Positions 42,212 through 49,903 of a stretch of DNA of 64,000 bases are shown piece after piece (position 1 is the first letter of the stretch; each line of letters starts with the position of its first letter). Source of the DNA: Microbacterium murale. GTDB lineage: Bacteria; Actinomycetota; Actinomycetes; Actinomycetales; Microbacteriaceae. A program made the translations under genes and the position numbers. Where the stretch lies: positions 1,178,001-1,242,000 of the forward strand of contig NZ_JAUSXK010000001.1 in NCBI RefSeq assembly GCF_030815955.1. Reading direction: 5' to 3'. The notes below the pieces were generated by a model. It did not search any database. It was not told the DNA's origin and saw only the letters and a program-made list of their open reading frames with translations.

Positions 42212-42876
42212 GCGATCCGATCCGCGTCCTCCTGGTGGACGACCATGAGATGCTGCGCGCCGGGTTCCGCACGATCCTCGACAGCCAACCCGACATCACC
42301 ATCGTCGGAGAGGCCGCCACCGGCGCGGAGGCAGTGGCGGCAGCATCCGCTCTCAGACCGGATGTCATCACCATGGACGTGCAGATGCCCGACATGGACG
42401 GCATCGAGGCGACCAGACGGATCGTCGCGGACGGCGACCTGCAGGCTGCCATCGCGATCGTGACGACCTTCGACCGGGACGACTACCTGTTCAGCGCTCT
42501 GGATGCCGGAGCCAGCGGCTTCCTGCTCAAGAACAGCGGCCCGGAGGATCTGATCGCAGCAGTGCGAGTGCTCGCCGCCGGAGACGGGATGCTGGCGCCC
42601 GAGGTGACGCGTCGAGTCGTGCAGCGGTACGCCACGACTGCGCCCGAAGCTGCCACCGCATCCACTGGGCTCGAGCTCGCCGAACGCCTCACCGATCGCG
42701 AAGCCGAGGTGCTGGCTCTCGTCGCCGAGGCGATGAGCAACGCCGAGATCGCAGCGTCGCTGTTCATCGGCGAAGCCACCGTCAAGACGCACGTGTCGCG
42801 CGTGCTGCAGAAGCTCGGGGCACGCGACCGCGTGCAGGCCGTCGTGCTCGCGCACCGGCACGGGCTGGTGCGATGA
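42208..42876 (+). CDS. Two-component response regulator, NarL/FixJ family
   Basis: 222 aa, ATG overlapping the kinase stop (ATGA). Receiver: VLLVDDHEMLRAGF, phospho-Asp in VITMDVQMPDMDGIEAT (about residue 55), Thr in AIVTTFDRDD, Lys in GFLLKNSGPED. LuxR helix-turn-helix: LTDREAEVLALVAEAMSNAEIAASLFIGEATVKTHVSRVLQKLGA. Its stop overlaps the start of the ABC ATPase gene. The operon order kinase-regulator-ATPase-permease predicts that it controls that exporter. Confidence 0.93.
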   Translation: MSDPIRVLLVDDHEMLRAGFRTILDSQPDITIVGEAATGAEAVAAASALRPDVITMDVQMPDMDGIEATRRIVADGDLQAAIAIVTTFDRDDYLFSALDAGASGFLLKNSGPEDLIAAVRVLAAGDGMLAPEVTRRVVQRYATTAPEAATASTGLELAERLTDREAEVLALVAEAMSNAEIAASLFIGEATVKTHVSRVLQKLGARDRVQAVVLAHRHGLVR

Positions 42877-43524
42877 GCGCCGGACGCGCCGCACTGCTCA
42901 CCGCCTCCGACGTGACCGTCACTGTCGATGAACAGGTGCTGCTGCCGATCACTTCGCTGTCGCTCGACACCGGCCGGGCGCTCGCGGTGCGCGGGCCCGA
43001 ACGGAGCGGGCAAGACGACACTCCTGCGGGTACTCGCGGGTCTCATGCCCGCGACGTCAGGGAGTGTGATGCTCGATGGCGACCCGCTGCACATCCGTCG
43101 CGGCGGGCACAGAGCAGCGGTCGCCGCAATGATCGGCGCTCCGCCGCTGGCGAGAGATCTCACCCTCGTCGAGCAACTGCGGTTCGTCCGCGCGACGTGG
43201 GGCGACGACGCTGCGACCGGCGAACGGGCGGCCAGGATGGGCCTTGAGGAACTGGACATCGCGAGTCTGGAGATGCGCTATCCGTCCGAACTGTCCTCCG
43301 GGCAACTGCAGCTGTTCTCCCTGGCGCTGACGCTGGCACGCCCCTGTCGTGTACTGCTGCTGGACGAGCCCGAACAGCGCCTGGACGCGCACCGACGCGG
43401 TCTGGTGGCCGACGCGATGCGCCGTCGGTTGAATGACGGATGCGCCATCGCTTTCGCAACCCACAGCACCGCACTGGTGGGTGCGGTGGGCTCCGACGTG
43501 CTCACGGTCGGCGAGACCGAGTGA
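42873..43524 (+). pseudogene. ABC exporter ATP-binding protein (frame-broken as sequenced)
   Basis: ATG overlaps the regulator stop. The first 40 codons (LLTASDVTVTVDEQVLLPITSLSLDTGRALAVRG) are in one frame. From the Walker A (GPNGAGKTTLLRVLAGLMP) onward the protein is in the next. The break is at GGG 42993-42995. With one G removed the join is AVRGPNGAGKTT and the protein is a normal ATPase of about 216 aa, with signature LSSGQLQLFSLALTLARP and Walker B VLLLDEPEQRLDAHR. Its stop overlaps the permease start (GTGA). It probably encodes a working ATPase with one spurious base. Confidence 0.85.
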
Positions 43525-45047
43525 GCGGAGCGAGCCGGGCGGGTGATCGCGCGCGTATGGCAGAAACCCGCGCCGTGCACCGGGCGCGAAATGCGCACCG
43601 GACACGCGGCGACACGGCCTACGTGGTCTACGTCTCCGTGCTCGTTGCGGCGATCGCCGGTGTACCGATCGTTCGCGCGATCGTTCTTGCGCTCGCGACG
43701 CCCGCGGCGATGAGCACTCTCAGCGAAGCGGGAACAGAACGGATCGTGGCCGTGCTCGGCGCCCTGATCTGGGCGGGCGCATTGGCGGGGGGCCGCGCCC
43801 GCGGCCCGGTCGTTCCTCCGCCGTTCGTGGCTGCGACGCTGAGCCGGTCCGACATCTCGCCACGCGTGGCATGGGCACGCGACTTCTTCGGCTCCGCCGT
43901 AGGGATGGTGCTGGTGCTGGGGGCGATCTCGGCGCTGGCGGTGAGCGGATTCCTCGCGCACGCAGCGGCGGTCGGCGCGAGCGTCTCGTTCATCATCGGC
44001 ACGGTGCTGTTCGCGGTGTCGACTACGGCGATCTGGCTCGCCGGCCAGGTTCTCGGTCGGCGCGGTGCCGTCATCCTCGGCAGCGCGCTCGTGTTGCTCC
44101 TGGTCGCCGCTGTCGCCATCCCTCTCGATCCGCCGTTGCTGCCGGCATCCGCCCTCGCCGATCTGTGGCCGAGCACGCCCGGCGCGACGGGTACGGCGTT
44201 GGTCGTTCTGGCGACCACTGCTGTCGCCGCCCTCTGGGCGTTCGTGGTCCTGCTCGACCGGATGCTGCCGACGACTGTCGAGGAGCACGCGCAACGGTGG
44301 GAAGCGATGACGGTGCTGGCCACCACCGGCGATATCTCCGGCGCACTGGATCGCACTCGTGCGCGGCCGACGGTCGGGCGCCGCGTGCGCATCCCCTTCT
44401 CGCAGCCGCTGATCCTCGCAGTTCTGCAAAGGGCGGCGATCGGGGCTGCGCGTACGCCGCTTCGCGCCGTCGTCGCCCTGATCGCGCTTGCCACTGCGGG
44501 CGTGGGCTGGGCGTGGTTCGCAGAGTTGCAGGCGGGGCCGCGCTGGGTTCCCGCGGTCGGCGCGGGGCTGCTCACATTCGCTGCGATCGGGGCTTTCAGC
44601 GATGGATTCCGCGAGGCGGCCGACATGGCCGGGCGCCCGGCCGTGTACGGTCGAACGGCGTGGGGGATGCTGCTCCTGAATCTGCCGCTGCCACTGCTCG
44701 CAGGTGTGATGGTGCCCACCGCGGCCGCCATCGTCGCCGGCGGCGGTGTCGAGACCGCCGCCATCGTCGCGACGATCGGTGTGGCACTCGTCGCCGTTCG
44801 CGCCTACGACGCGACCAAGGGGCCGATGCCGATCGAACTGATGATGCCCGTCCCGACACCGGCCGGCGACGCCTCGGCGATCGGGATGTGGGCGTGGCAG
44901 GCGGATGCGCTGTTGTGGACAGGCGTTGTCGCTTTCTGGCTGTCGACGTCGTCCACGGCGGGTCCGGCGACCCTGCTCTGGGCGCTGCCCATCGCCGGGC
45001 TGCTCGCGGCGCTCACGGCCGGACGACTGCGCCGCGCAGCATCCTGA
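43521..45047 (+). CDS. ABC exporter membrane subunit (508 aa)
   Basis: GTG start overlapping the ATPase stop (GTGA). The next in-frame ATG is 12 codons on. About ten to twelve hydrophobic segments; a short basic N-terminus (RARNAHRTRGDTAYVVYVSVLVAAIAGVP) leads into the first helix. No peptidase or other domain. The sequence is unlike MacB and unlike BceB (no large extracellular domain). The substrate is unknown. It is the fourth gene of the two-component/ABC operon. Confidence 0.8.
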   Translation: MSGASRAGDRARMAETRAVHRARNAHRTRGDTAYVVYVSVLVAAIAGVPIVRAIVLALATPAAMSTLSEAGTERIVAVLGALIWAGALAGGRARGPVVPPPFVAATLSRSDISPRVAWARDFFGSAVGMVLVLGAISALAVSGFLAHAAAVGASVSFIIGTVLFAVSTTAIWLAGQVLGRRGAVILGSALVLLLVAAVAIPLDPPLLPASALADLWPSTPGATGTALVVLATTAVAALWAFVVLLDRMLPTTVEEHAQRWEAMTVLATTGDISGALDRTRARPTVGRRVRIPFSQPLILAVLQRAAIGAARTPLRAVVALIALATAGVGWAWFAELQAGPRWVPAVGAGLLTFAAIGAFSDGFREAADMAGRPAVYGRTAWGMLLLNLPLPLLAGVMVPTAAAIVAGGGVETAAIVATIGVALVAVRAYDATKGPMPIELMMPVPTPAGDASAIGMWAWQADALLWTGVVAFWLSTSSTAGPATLLWALPIAGLLAALTAGRLRRAAS

Positions 45048-45091
45048 TCGCCTATGGTTGGCACCGTGGAGCGACGAGCGGGAGGCGCCTG

Positions 45092-45616
45092 ATGGCCCCG
45101 CTTCGCGCCATGATCACCGTGTTCAGTGCCGTGCTCTCGCAAGCCGAGCATCCGGAAGACGAGGTCGGCCGGACCGTGGCCTGGTCGGTCGGGGCAGGAA
45201 AGGCGCGTCACGGCCTTCGCCCCGTCGGAGGAACCGCGGACTCACCACCGCTCGCGGTCGTCCACTACGCACGCGACGAACGATTCATCACCGACGGCGA
45301 AGGTACGCACGAGATCGCCAGAGCGCACGGCAAAGAGCTCGATGTGATCGGTCCCGTCCTCTCGACGGGCCGTTACACGGTGCGGCCCGGCTCTCGGATC
45401 CAGAGCCTTCTCACCTCGCAGACGAGGTTCACGGTGCATCGCGATCGCGAACCTTTCATGTCGGTCAGAGAGAGCAGCCACAGACGACGCACCGTCCGGA
45501 TCTTCGAACTGCAGCCGGCAGAGGACTTCGATCCGAACGTGGCGCTGTCGCTGCTTCTGTTATTCGGCGCAGTCGACCGGCAAGGAGTGATCGGCGAGCT
45601 GCTCGGGGAGTCCTAG
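45092..45616 (+). CDS. Hypothetical protein (174 aa)
   Basis: ATG at 45092 with GGGAGG 7-10 bp upstream. The frame is soluble, with no signal peptide. It has several short beta-type runs (TVAWSVGAGKARHGL; PLAVVHYARDERFIT; GSRIQSLLTSQTRFTVHRDRE), with many basic and acidic residues, and ends in a hydrophobic helix (NVALSLLLLFGAVD) and IGELLGES. I do not recognise a family. It follows the exporter permease by 44 bp and may belong to that unit. A perfect hairpin terminator follows the gene. Confidence 0.6.
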   Translation: MAPLRAMITVFSAVLSQAEHPEDEVGRTVAWSVGAGKARHGLRPVGGTADSPPLAVVHYARDERFITDGEGTHEIARAHGKELDVIGPVLSTGRYTVRPGSRIQSLLTSQTRFTVHRDREPFMSVRESSHRRRTVRIFELQPAEDFDPNVALSLLLLFGAVDRQGVIGELLGES

Positions 45617-45640
45617 CCGGGTCGCGCCCATCCGGAGACG

Positions 45641-45678
45641 ACGAATGCCCCGCGGCAGAAGCGCCGCGGGGCATTCGT
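45641..45678. terminator. Bidirectional stem-loop terminator
   Basis: ACGAATGCCCCGCGGC (45641-45656) and its exact complement (45663-45678) flank a 6-base loop. It sits between two convergent genes (hypothetical on plus, flavin reductase on minus), the classic location of a shared intrinsic terminator. Confidence 0.75.
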
Positions 45679-45691
45679 GATCCAGCGAAGG

Positions 45692-46264
45692 TCAGGCGTT
45701 CACGAGCTCAGCGGAGTGCTGCACACGCGAGATGAGGCCGTCGAAGGCCTGCAGGTACCCGGAGAGGAAGCCGGCGGTGCTTTCGTCGGTGACCTGGCCG
45801 TCTTCGGTGAACAGCCCCGGGCGGTCCTGGATGAAGCCCTCGGGCTGACCCATGGTGATCGCGTTGAAATGGCCGAGGATCGCGCGCAGGTGCTGCTGCG
45901 CAGCAGCGGTCGCGACACCGGATCCCGAAGCGCCGATCACGGCGACGGGCTTGCCGAAGAACGACATCTCGCCGTAGGGGCGCGTCGACCAGTCGAGGGC
46001 GTTCTTGAGCACACCCGGGATCGAGCGGCTGTACTCGGGCGTGACGATGATGACGCCGTCGACGTCGCCGATGGCCTTCTTGAAATCGACGGCCACCTGG
46101 GGGAACTCGCCGTCGAAATCGGGCGAGTAGAACGGAAGGTCCTTGATCGGGATCTCGACGAGCTCGGTGCCCTGAGGAGCGAGGTTCGCCAGCACACGCG
46201 CCAGACGACGGTTGATGGAGGTGCTGGAGATGCTGCCGACGATGTAGCCGATGGTGCGGGTCAC
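45692..46264 (-). CDS. NADPH-dependent FMN reductase-like flavoprotein
   Basis: 190 aa. Flavodoxin-like fold with the FMN phosphate loop GSISSTSINRRLARVLA (GSxRxxSxN form), VDGVIIVTPEYSRSIPGVLKNALDW with the flavin-ring region, and GKPVAVIGASGSGVATAA. Family: NAD(P)H:FMN reductases/quinone reductases (SsuE/azoreductase relatives). Probable role: reducing flavins, quinones or azo compounds in the cytosol. It is divergent from the BenE-type transporter (132 bp gap). Confidence 0.9.
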   Translation of the reverse strand: MTRTIGYIVGSISSTSINRRLARVLANLAPQGTELVEIPIKDLPFYSPDFDGEFPQVAVDFKKAIGDVDGVIIVTPEYSRSIPGVLKNALDWSTRPYGEMSFFGKPVAVIGASGSGVATAAAQQHLRAILGHFNAITMGQPEGFIQDRPGLFTEDGQVTDESTAGFLSGYLQAFDGLISRVQHSAELVNA

Positions 46265-46396
46265 AGGTGAATCCTTCTGTTTCGGGCTCGGACATGAGCA
46301 GGGCGGTCTTCAGTGGCAACGACCGTCAGCAAGATTCTATTCCGATGAATGCAATGTGTTCCCTGGACGCAGAGCTGTCGCGCTAACCTCGCCCCT

Positions 46397-47587
46397 ATGA
46401 CCGACGCGCCCGCCCCGCTGTCCAGGCCGATCCTCGCGGGTGTCGTCACCGCTCTCGTGGGCTTCACCAGTTCATTCGCCGTGGTCCTCACCGGGCTCTC
46501 TGCCGTGGGGGCGACCCCTGCGCAGGCCGCGAGCGGCCTGCTGGTCCTCAGCATCACGATGGGGCTGGCCTGCGTCATCCTCGCCTGGAGATATCGGATG
46601 CCGATCACGGCGGCCTGGTCGACGCCCGGTGCCGCGCTGCTCGCCGCCACGGGAGTCGTCGACGGCGGCTGGCCGGCGGCGACCGGAGCGTTTCTCGTCG
46701 TGGCCGCGCTCACTCTCCTGGCGGGAGCATGGACCGGCTTCGGCGGACTCATCGCCCGGATACCGGCTTCGATCGCACAGGCGATGCTCGCGGGAGTGCT
46801 GCTCCCGCTCTGCCTCGCGCCGGTGACCGGGATCGCCGAGAACCCATGGGGCGTCATCCCCGTCGTGCTGACCTGGCTGGTCTTCGCTCGGATCGCACCA
46901 CGCTGGGCCGTGCCGCTCGCCTTCGTCGCCGCCGCGATCGTGGTCGGCGTGGGGCTGGTGCGCACCGGCTCCCCGATGGACACGAGCATCCTCATCCCCC
47001 GCATCGAGTTCGTAGCGCCGACGTTCACCGTCGGCGCTCTCATCGGCATCGCACTGCCGTTGTTCATCGTGACGATGGCCTCGCAGAACGTTCCCGGCGT
47101 CGCGATCATGCGCAGCTACGGGTACGAGGTGCCATGGCGCCCGGCAATGCTCGTGACCGGCATCGGCACAGCCATCGGAGCACCGGCCGGTGGGCACGGC
47201 ATCAACCTCGCGGCGATCAGCGCCGCCCTCGCGGCGTCGCCTGAGGCCGACCCCGACCCGAACCGCCGCTGGGTGGCGGGGCTCTCGACGGGTGCCTCCT
47301 ACATCGTGCTCGGCGGCTTCGCGGCCTCCTTCTCGGCACTCGTCGTCCTCGCGCCCGCAGCGGTGATCCCTGCTGTCGCCGGTCTCGCTCTGTTCGCCGC
47401 ATTCGGCTCCGCCGTACAGCAGGCCGTCGCTGAGCCCGGTGAGCGCATGCCCGCCGTGGTGACCTTCCTCATCGCGGCATCCGGCATCTCCCTCGCCGGG
47501 ATCAGCGCGGCCTTCTGGGCACTTCTCGCTGGACTCGTGGTGCGCCTCATCCTCACCCGCACCACCACCCGTCCGTCCGAGGGCTGA
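46397..47587 (+). CDS. benE: Benzoate/H+ symporter, BenE family
   Basis: 396 aa from the ATG at 46397. Twelve or so membrane helices. BenE hallmarks: LAGVVTALVGFTSSFAVVLTGLSAVGATPAQAASGLLVLS, the half-helix GFGGLIARIPASIAQAMLAGVLL, and NVPGVAIMRSYGYEVPWRPAM with GAPAGGHGINLAAISAAL. The family imports benzoate with protons, but members of this group may carry other aromatic acids. No benzoate dioxygenase genes are in the window; the aromatic-acid link is only to the paa genes 13 kb on. The name rests on motif recognition. Confidence 0.88.
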   Translation: MTDAPAPLSRPILAGVVTALVGFTSSFAVVLTGLSAVGATPAQAASGLLVLSITMGLACVILAWRYRMPITAAWSTPGAALLAATGVVDGGWPAATGAFLVVAALTLLAGAWTGFGGLIARIPASIAQAMLAGVLLPLCLAPVTGIAENPWGVIPVVLTWLVFARIAPRWAVPLAFVAAAIVVGVGLVRTGSPMDTSILIPRIEFVAPTFTVGALIGIALPLFIVTMASQNVPGVAIMRSYGYEVPWRPAMLVTGIGTAIGAPAGGHGINLAAISAALAASPEADPDPNRRWVAGLSTGASYIVLGGFAASFSALVVLAPAAVIPAVAGLALFAAFGSAVQQAVAEPGERMPAVVTFLIAASGISLAGISAAFWALLAGLVVRLILTRTTTRPSEG

Positions 47588-47646
47588 CAGCGGAAGTCCG
47601 CCGCAGGGGGGATGTCGGAGACAGCCACGCTCCGTAGCGTGGAGCC

Positions 47647-48543
47647 ATGACCTCAGGAACCCTGCAGTTGACCGGCATCACCAAGAGCTACGGCTCGCGA
47701 AGGGTGCTCGACGATGTCAGTTTTCCGGTCGCGGCCGGCCACCTCACCGGCTTCGTGGGCGGAAACGGCGCCGGCAAGACGACCACCATGCGGATCGTGC
47801 TCGGACTGCTCGCCTCCGACGGCGGCTCGGTGACGCTCGGCGGCACGCCCTTGACTGCTGATGCACGTCGCCAGTTCGGCTACATGCCGGAGGAGCGCGG
47901 GCTGTATCCGAAGATGAAGGTCCTCGAGCAGGTGGTCTACTTCGCGCGCCTGCACGGGTTCTCCAAGACCGATGCAACGACGCGTTCGACCGCACTTCTC
48001 GAGGAGCTCGGACTCGGCGAGCGCCTGAACGACAACATCGAGGCACTCTCACTGGGAAACCAGCAACGCGCGCAGATCGCAGCATCCCTCGTGCATGACC
48101 CGGAGGTGCTGATCCTCGACGAGCCCTTCTCCGGACTCGACCCGCTCGCCGTGGACACGGTGGCCGCCGTTCTGCAGGAGCGTGCGTCGCGCGGTGTCTC
48201 CGTACTGTTCTCCTCGCATCAGCTCGATGTGGTCGAGCGCCTGTGCGATGACCTCGTCATCATCGCCGGCGGCACGATCCGCGCATCCGGGCCACGTGAT
48301 CAGCTGCGCGAGCAGTACTCGGCCCCTCGGTGGGAGCTGGAGAGCAACGGCGACGTCGGTTGGCTGCGGGAAGAGCCGGGCGTGAGCGTCTTGGACTTCG
48401 ACGGCGGCAGCGCCGTGTTCGATGTCGACGATCCGGCCACCGCGCAGCGCGTACTCCGACGCGCACTTCAGGACGGCGACGTCAGCAGGTTCGGTCCGCA
48501 GCATCCCACCCTCGCACAGATCTTCAAGGAGGTCATCCAGTGA
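47647..48543 (+). CDS. ABC exporter ATP-binding protein, NatA-like
   Basis: 298 aa. Walker A FVGGNGAGKTTTMRIVLG, Q-loop region FGYMPEERGLYPKMKV, ABC signature variant LSLGNQQRAQIAASL, Walker B VLILDEPFSGLDPLAVD, switch His in VLFSSHQLDVVE. A C-terminal extension of about 80 residues (YSAPRWELESNGDVGW onward) is typical of DUF4162-tailed drug/Na+ exporters. It drives the permease encoded next (GTGA overlap). The substrate is unknown. Confidence 0.92.
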   Translation: MTSGTLQLTGITKSYGSRRVLDDVSFPVAAGHLTGFVGGNGAGKTTTMRIVLGLLASDGGSVTLGGTPLTADARRQFGYMPEERGLYPKMKVLEQVVYFARLHGFSKTDATTRSTALLEELGLGERLNDNIEALSLGNQQRAQIAASLVHDPEVLILDEPFSGLDPLAVDTVAAVLQERASRGVSVLFSSHQLDVVERLCDDLVIIAGGTIRASGPRDQLREQYSAPRWELESNGDVGWLREEPGVSVLDFDGGSAVFDVDDPATAQRVLRRALQDGDVSRFGPQHPTLAQIFKEVIQ

Positions 48544-49640
48544 ACGCCTCATCGACCAAGGCCGTCTCCACCGGCCAGGGCGTCTGGCTCGTCGCAGAGC
48601 GCGAGCTGAGCACCAAGCTGCGCAGCAAGGCGTACCTGATCTCCACCGGCATCCTGCTGCTGATCGCCCTCGCCGGCGTCATCTGGGCCGGTTTCTCCTC
48701 TTCGACCTCCAGCTCGACGCCGATCGCGGCGACGAGTGCCACGGCATCCGCTCTCTCGCAGGTCGACGGCTACGACGTGACCGAGGTCGCCGATCGGGAT
48801 GAGGCCACCGAGCTCGTCGAATCCGGCGAGGTCGACGCCGCAGTGATCGACGACACGTCGTCCGCGACCGGCCTCGTGATCATCGCCGACAAGGAGGCAC
48901 CCCAGAGCCTGCTCATGGCGCTCTCCACCACCCCGGAGGTCGAGTTGCTCAACCCGGATGCCGCGGGGAGCGGACCGCTCCGGTACCTGCTCGGCATCGG
49001 CTTCGGTCTGGTGTTCATGATGTCGGCGATGATGTTCGGCATGCCCGTTGCGACGAGCGTCGTGGAGGAGAAGCAGACCCGCGTCGTCGAGATCCTGCTC
49101 TCCAGCATCCCGGCACGCGTTCTGCTGGCAGGCAAGGTCGTCGGCAACACGATCCTCGCCATCTCGCAGATCGTGCTGCTGGCGACGATCGGCAGCATCG
49201 GGCTGATCGTCACCGGTCAGACAGGACTCCTGGCAGGACTCGGCGGCCCGGTCATCTGGTTCGCAGTGTTCTTCCTGTTCGGGTTCATTCTGCTCGCAGC
49301 CATGTTCGCGGCCGCAGGATCGATGGTGTCGCGCCAGGAGGATGCCGGCACCACCTTGACCCCGGTGATGTACCTGACGATGATCCCGTACTTCCTTGTG
49401 ATCTTCTTCGGCGACAACCCGGTCGTGATGACCGTGCTCTCGTACGTGCCGTTCTCGGCCCCGGTCGGGATGCCGATCCGGCTGTTCTTCAACGAGGCGG
49501 AGTGGTGGGAGCCGTTGGCATCGTTGGCGATCATGCTCGTCGCATGCGTCGTGGTGATCCTGATCGGCGCGAAGATCTACGAGAATTCGCTGCTGAAGAT
49601 GGGGGCGCGCGTGAAGTTCCGCGAGGCGCTGCGAGGCTGA
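48540..49640 (+). CDS. ABC exporter permease, NatB/ABC-2 type
   Basis: 366 aa, GTG overlapping the ATPase stop. One N-terminal helix (LISTGILLLIALAGVIWAGF), a long extracellular domain (about residues 55-145), then five helices (GFGLVFMMSAMMFGMPVATSV, VVGNTILAISQIVLLATIGS, and more) with VEEKQTRVVEILLSSI, the conserved ABC-2 loop. It forms a two-gene exporter with the preceding ATPase. A 24-bp perfect hairpin terminator follows. Confidence 0.9.
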   Translation: MNASSTKAVSTGQGVWLVAERELSTKLRSKAYLISTGILLLIALAGVIWAGFSSSTSSSTPIAATSATASALSQVDGYDVTEVADRDEATELVESGEVDAAVIDDTSSATGLVIIADKEAPQSLLMALSTTPEVELLNPDAAGSGPLRYLLGIGFGLVFMMSAMMFGMPVATSVVEEKQTRVVEILLSSIPARVLLAGKVVGNTILAISQIVLLATIGSIGLIVTGQTGLLAGLGGPVIWFAVFFLFGFILLAAMFAAAGSMVSRQEDAGTTLTPVMYLTMIPYFLVIFFGDNPVVMTVLSYVPFSAPVGMPIRLFFNEAEWWEPLASLAIMLVACVVVILIGAKIYENSLLKMGARVKFREALRG

Positions 49641-49655
49641 GCGGTCACGCACCTT

Positions 49656-49709
49656 GAAAGAAGGAAAACGGGGGTTCCCACGGCCGGGAACCCCCGTTTT
49701 CCTTCTTTC
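49656..49709. terminator. Perfect 24-bp stem-loop terminator
   Basis: The arms (49656-49679 and 49686-49709) are perfectly complementary and begin GAAAGAAGGAAAACGGGGG. The loop is ACGGCC and a T-rich stretch lies in the right arm (CGTTTTCCTTCTTTC). It marks the end of the NatAB-like operon and precedes the peptide-importer promoter. Confidence 0.88.
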
Positions 49710-49772
49710 GTCGACCGCGAGGGGCGCACCGGGTATTGCGCTCCCGAGTCACACGTGTTTCACTCCTATTAC

Positions 49773-49796
49773 AACTTTCAGTAATCACTGAAAGTT
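49773..49796. promoter_or_regulatory. AACTTTCAGT-N4-ACTGAAAGTT palindrome, candidate operator
   Basis: A perfect 10-bp inverted repeat with an AT-rich 4-bp centre, in the peptide-importer control region. It ends 2 bp before a TTGACG -35 box. Size and composition suit a MarR/GbsR-type dimer, and such a regulator is encoded within the operon (54779-55312). Confidence 0.68.
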
Positions 49797-49798
49797 CA

Positions 49799-49828
49799 TT
49801 GACGAATGAAGCGGACGCGCCCTAGCGT
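49799..49828 (+). promoter_or_regulatory. Probable sigma-70-type promoter of the peptide-importer operon
   Basis: TTGACG (49799-49804), an 18-bp spacer and TAGCGT (49823-49828) match the -35 and TANNNT -10 patterns. The start codon lies 75 bp further on, and the palindrome at 49773-49796 abuts the -35. Confidence 0.55.
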
Positions 49829-49903
49829 GCGAGGAACGGCTGCACACCCGAGCAGCCCATCCCCGCCGCACACGTTCCGTACGTTGTGGCTCAAGGAGGA
49901 GTT

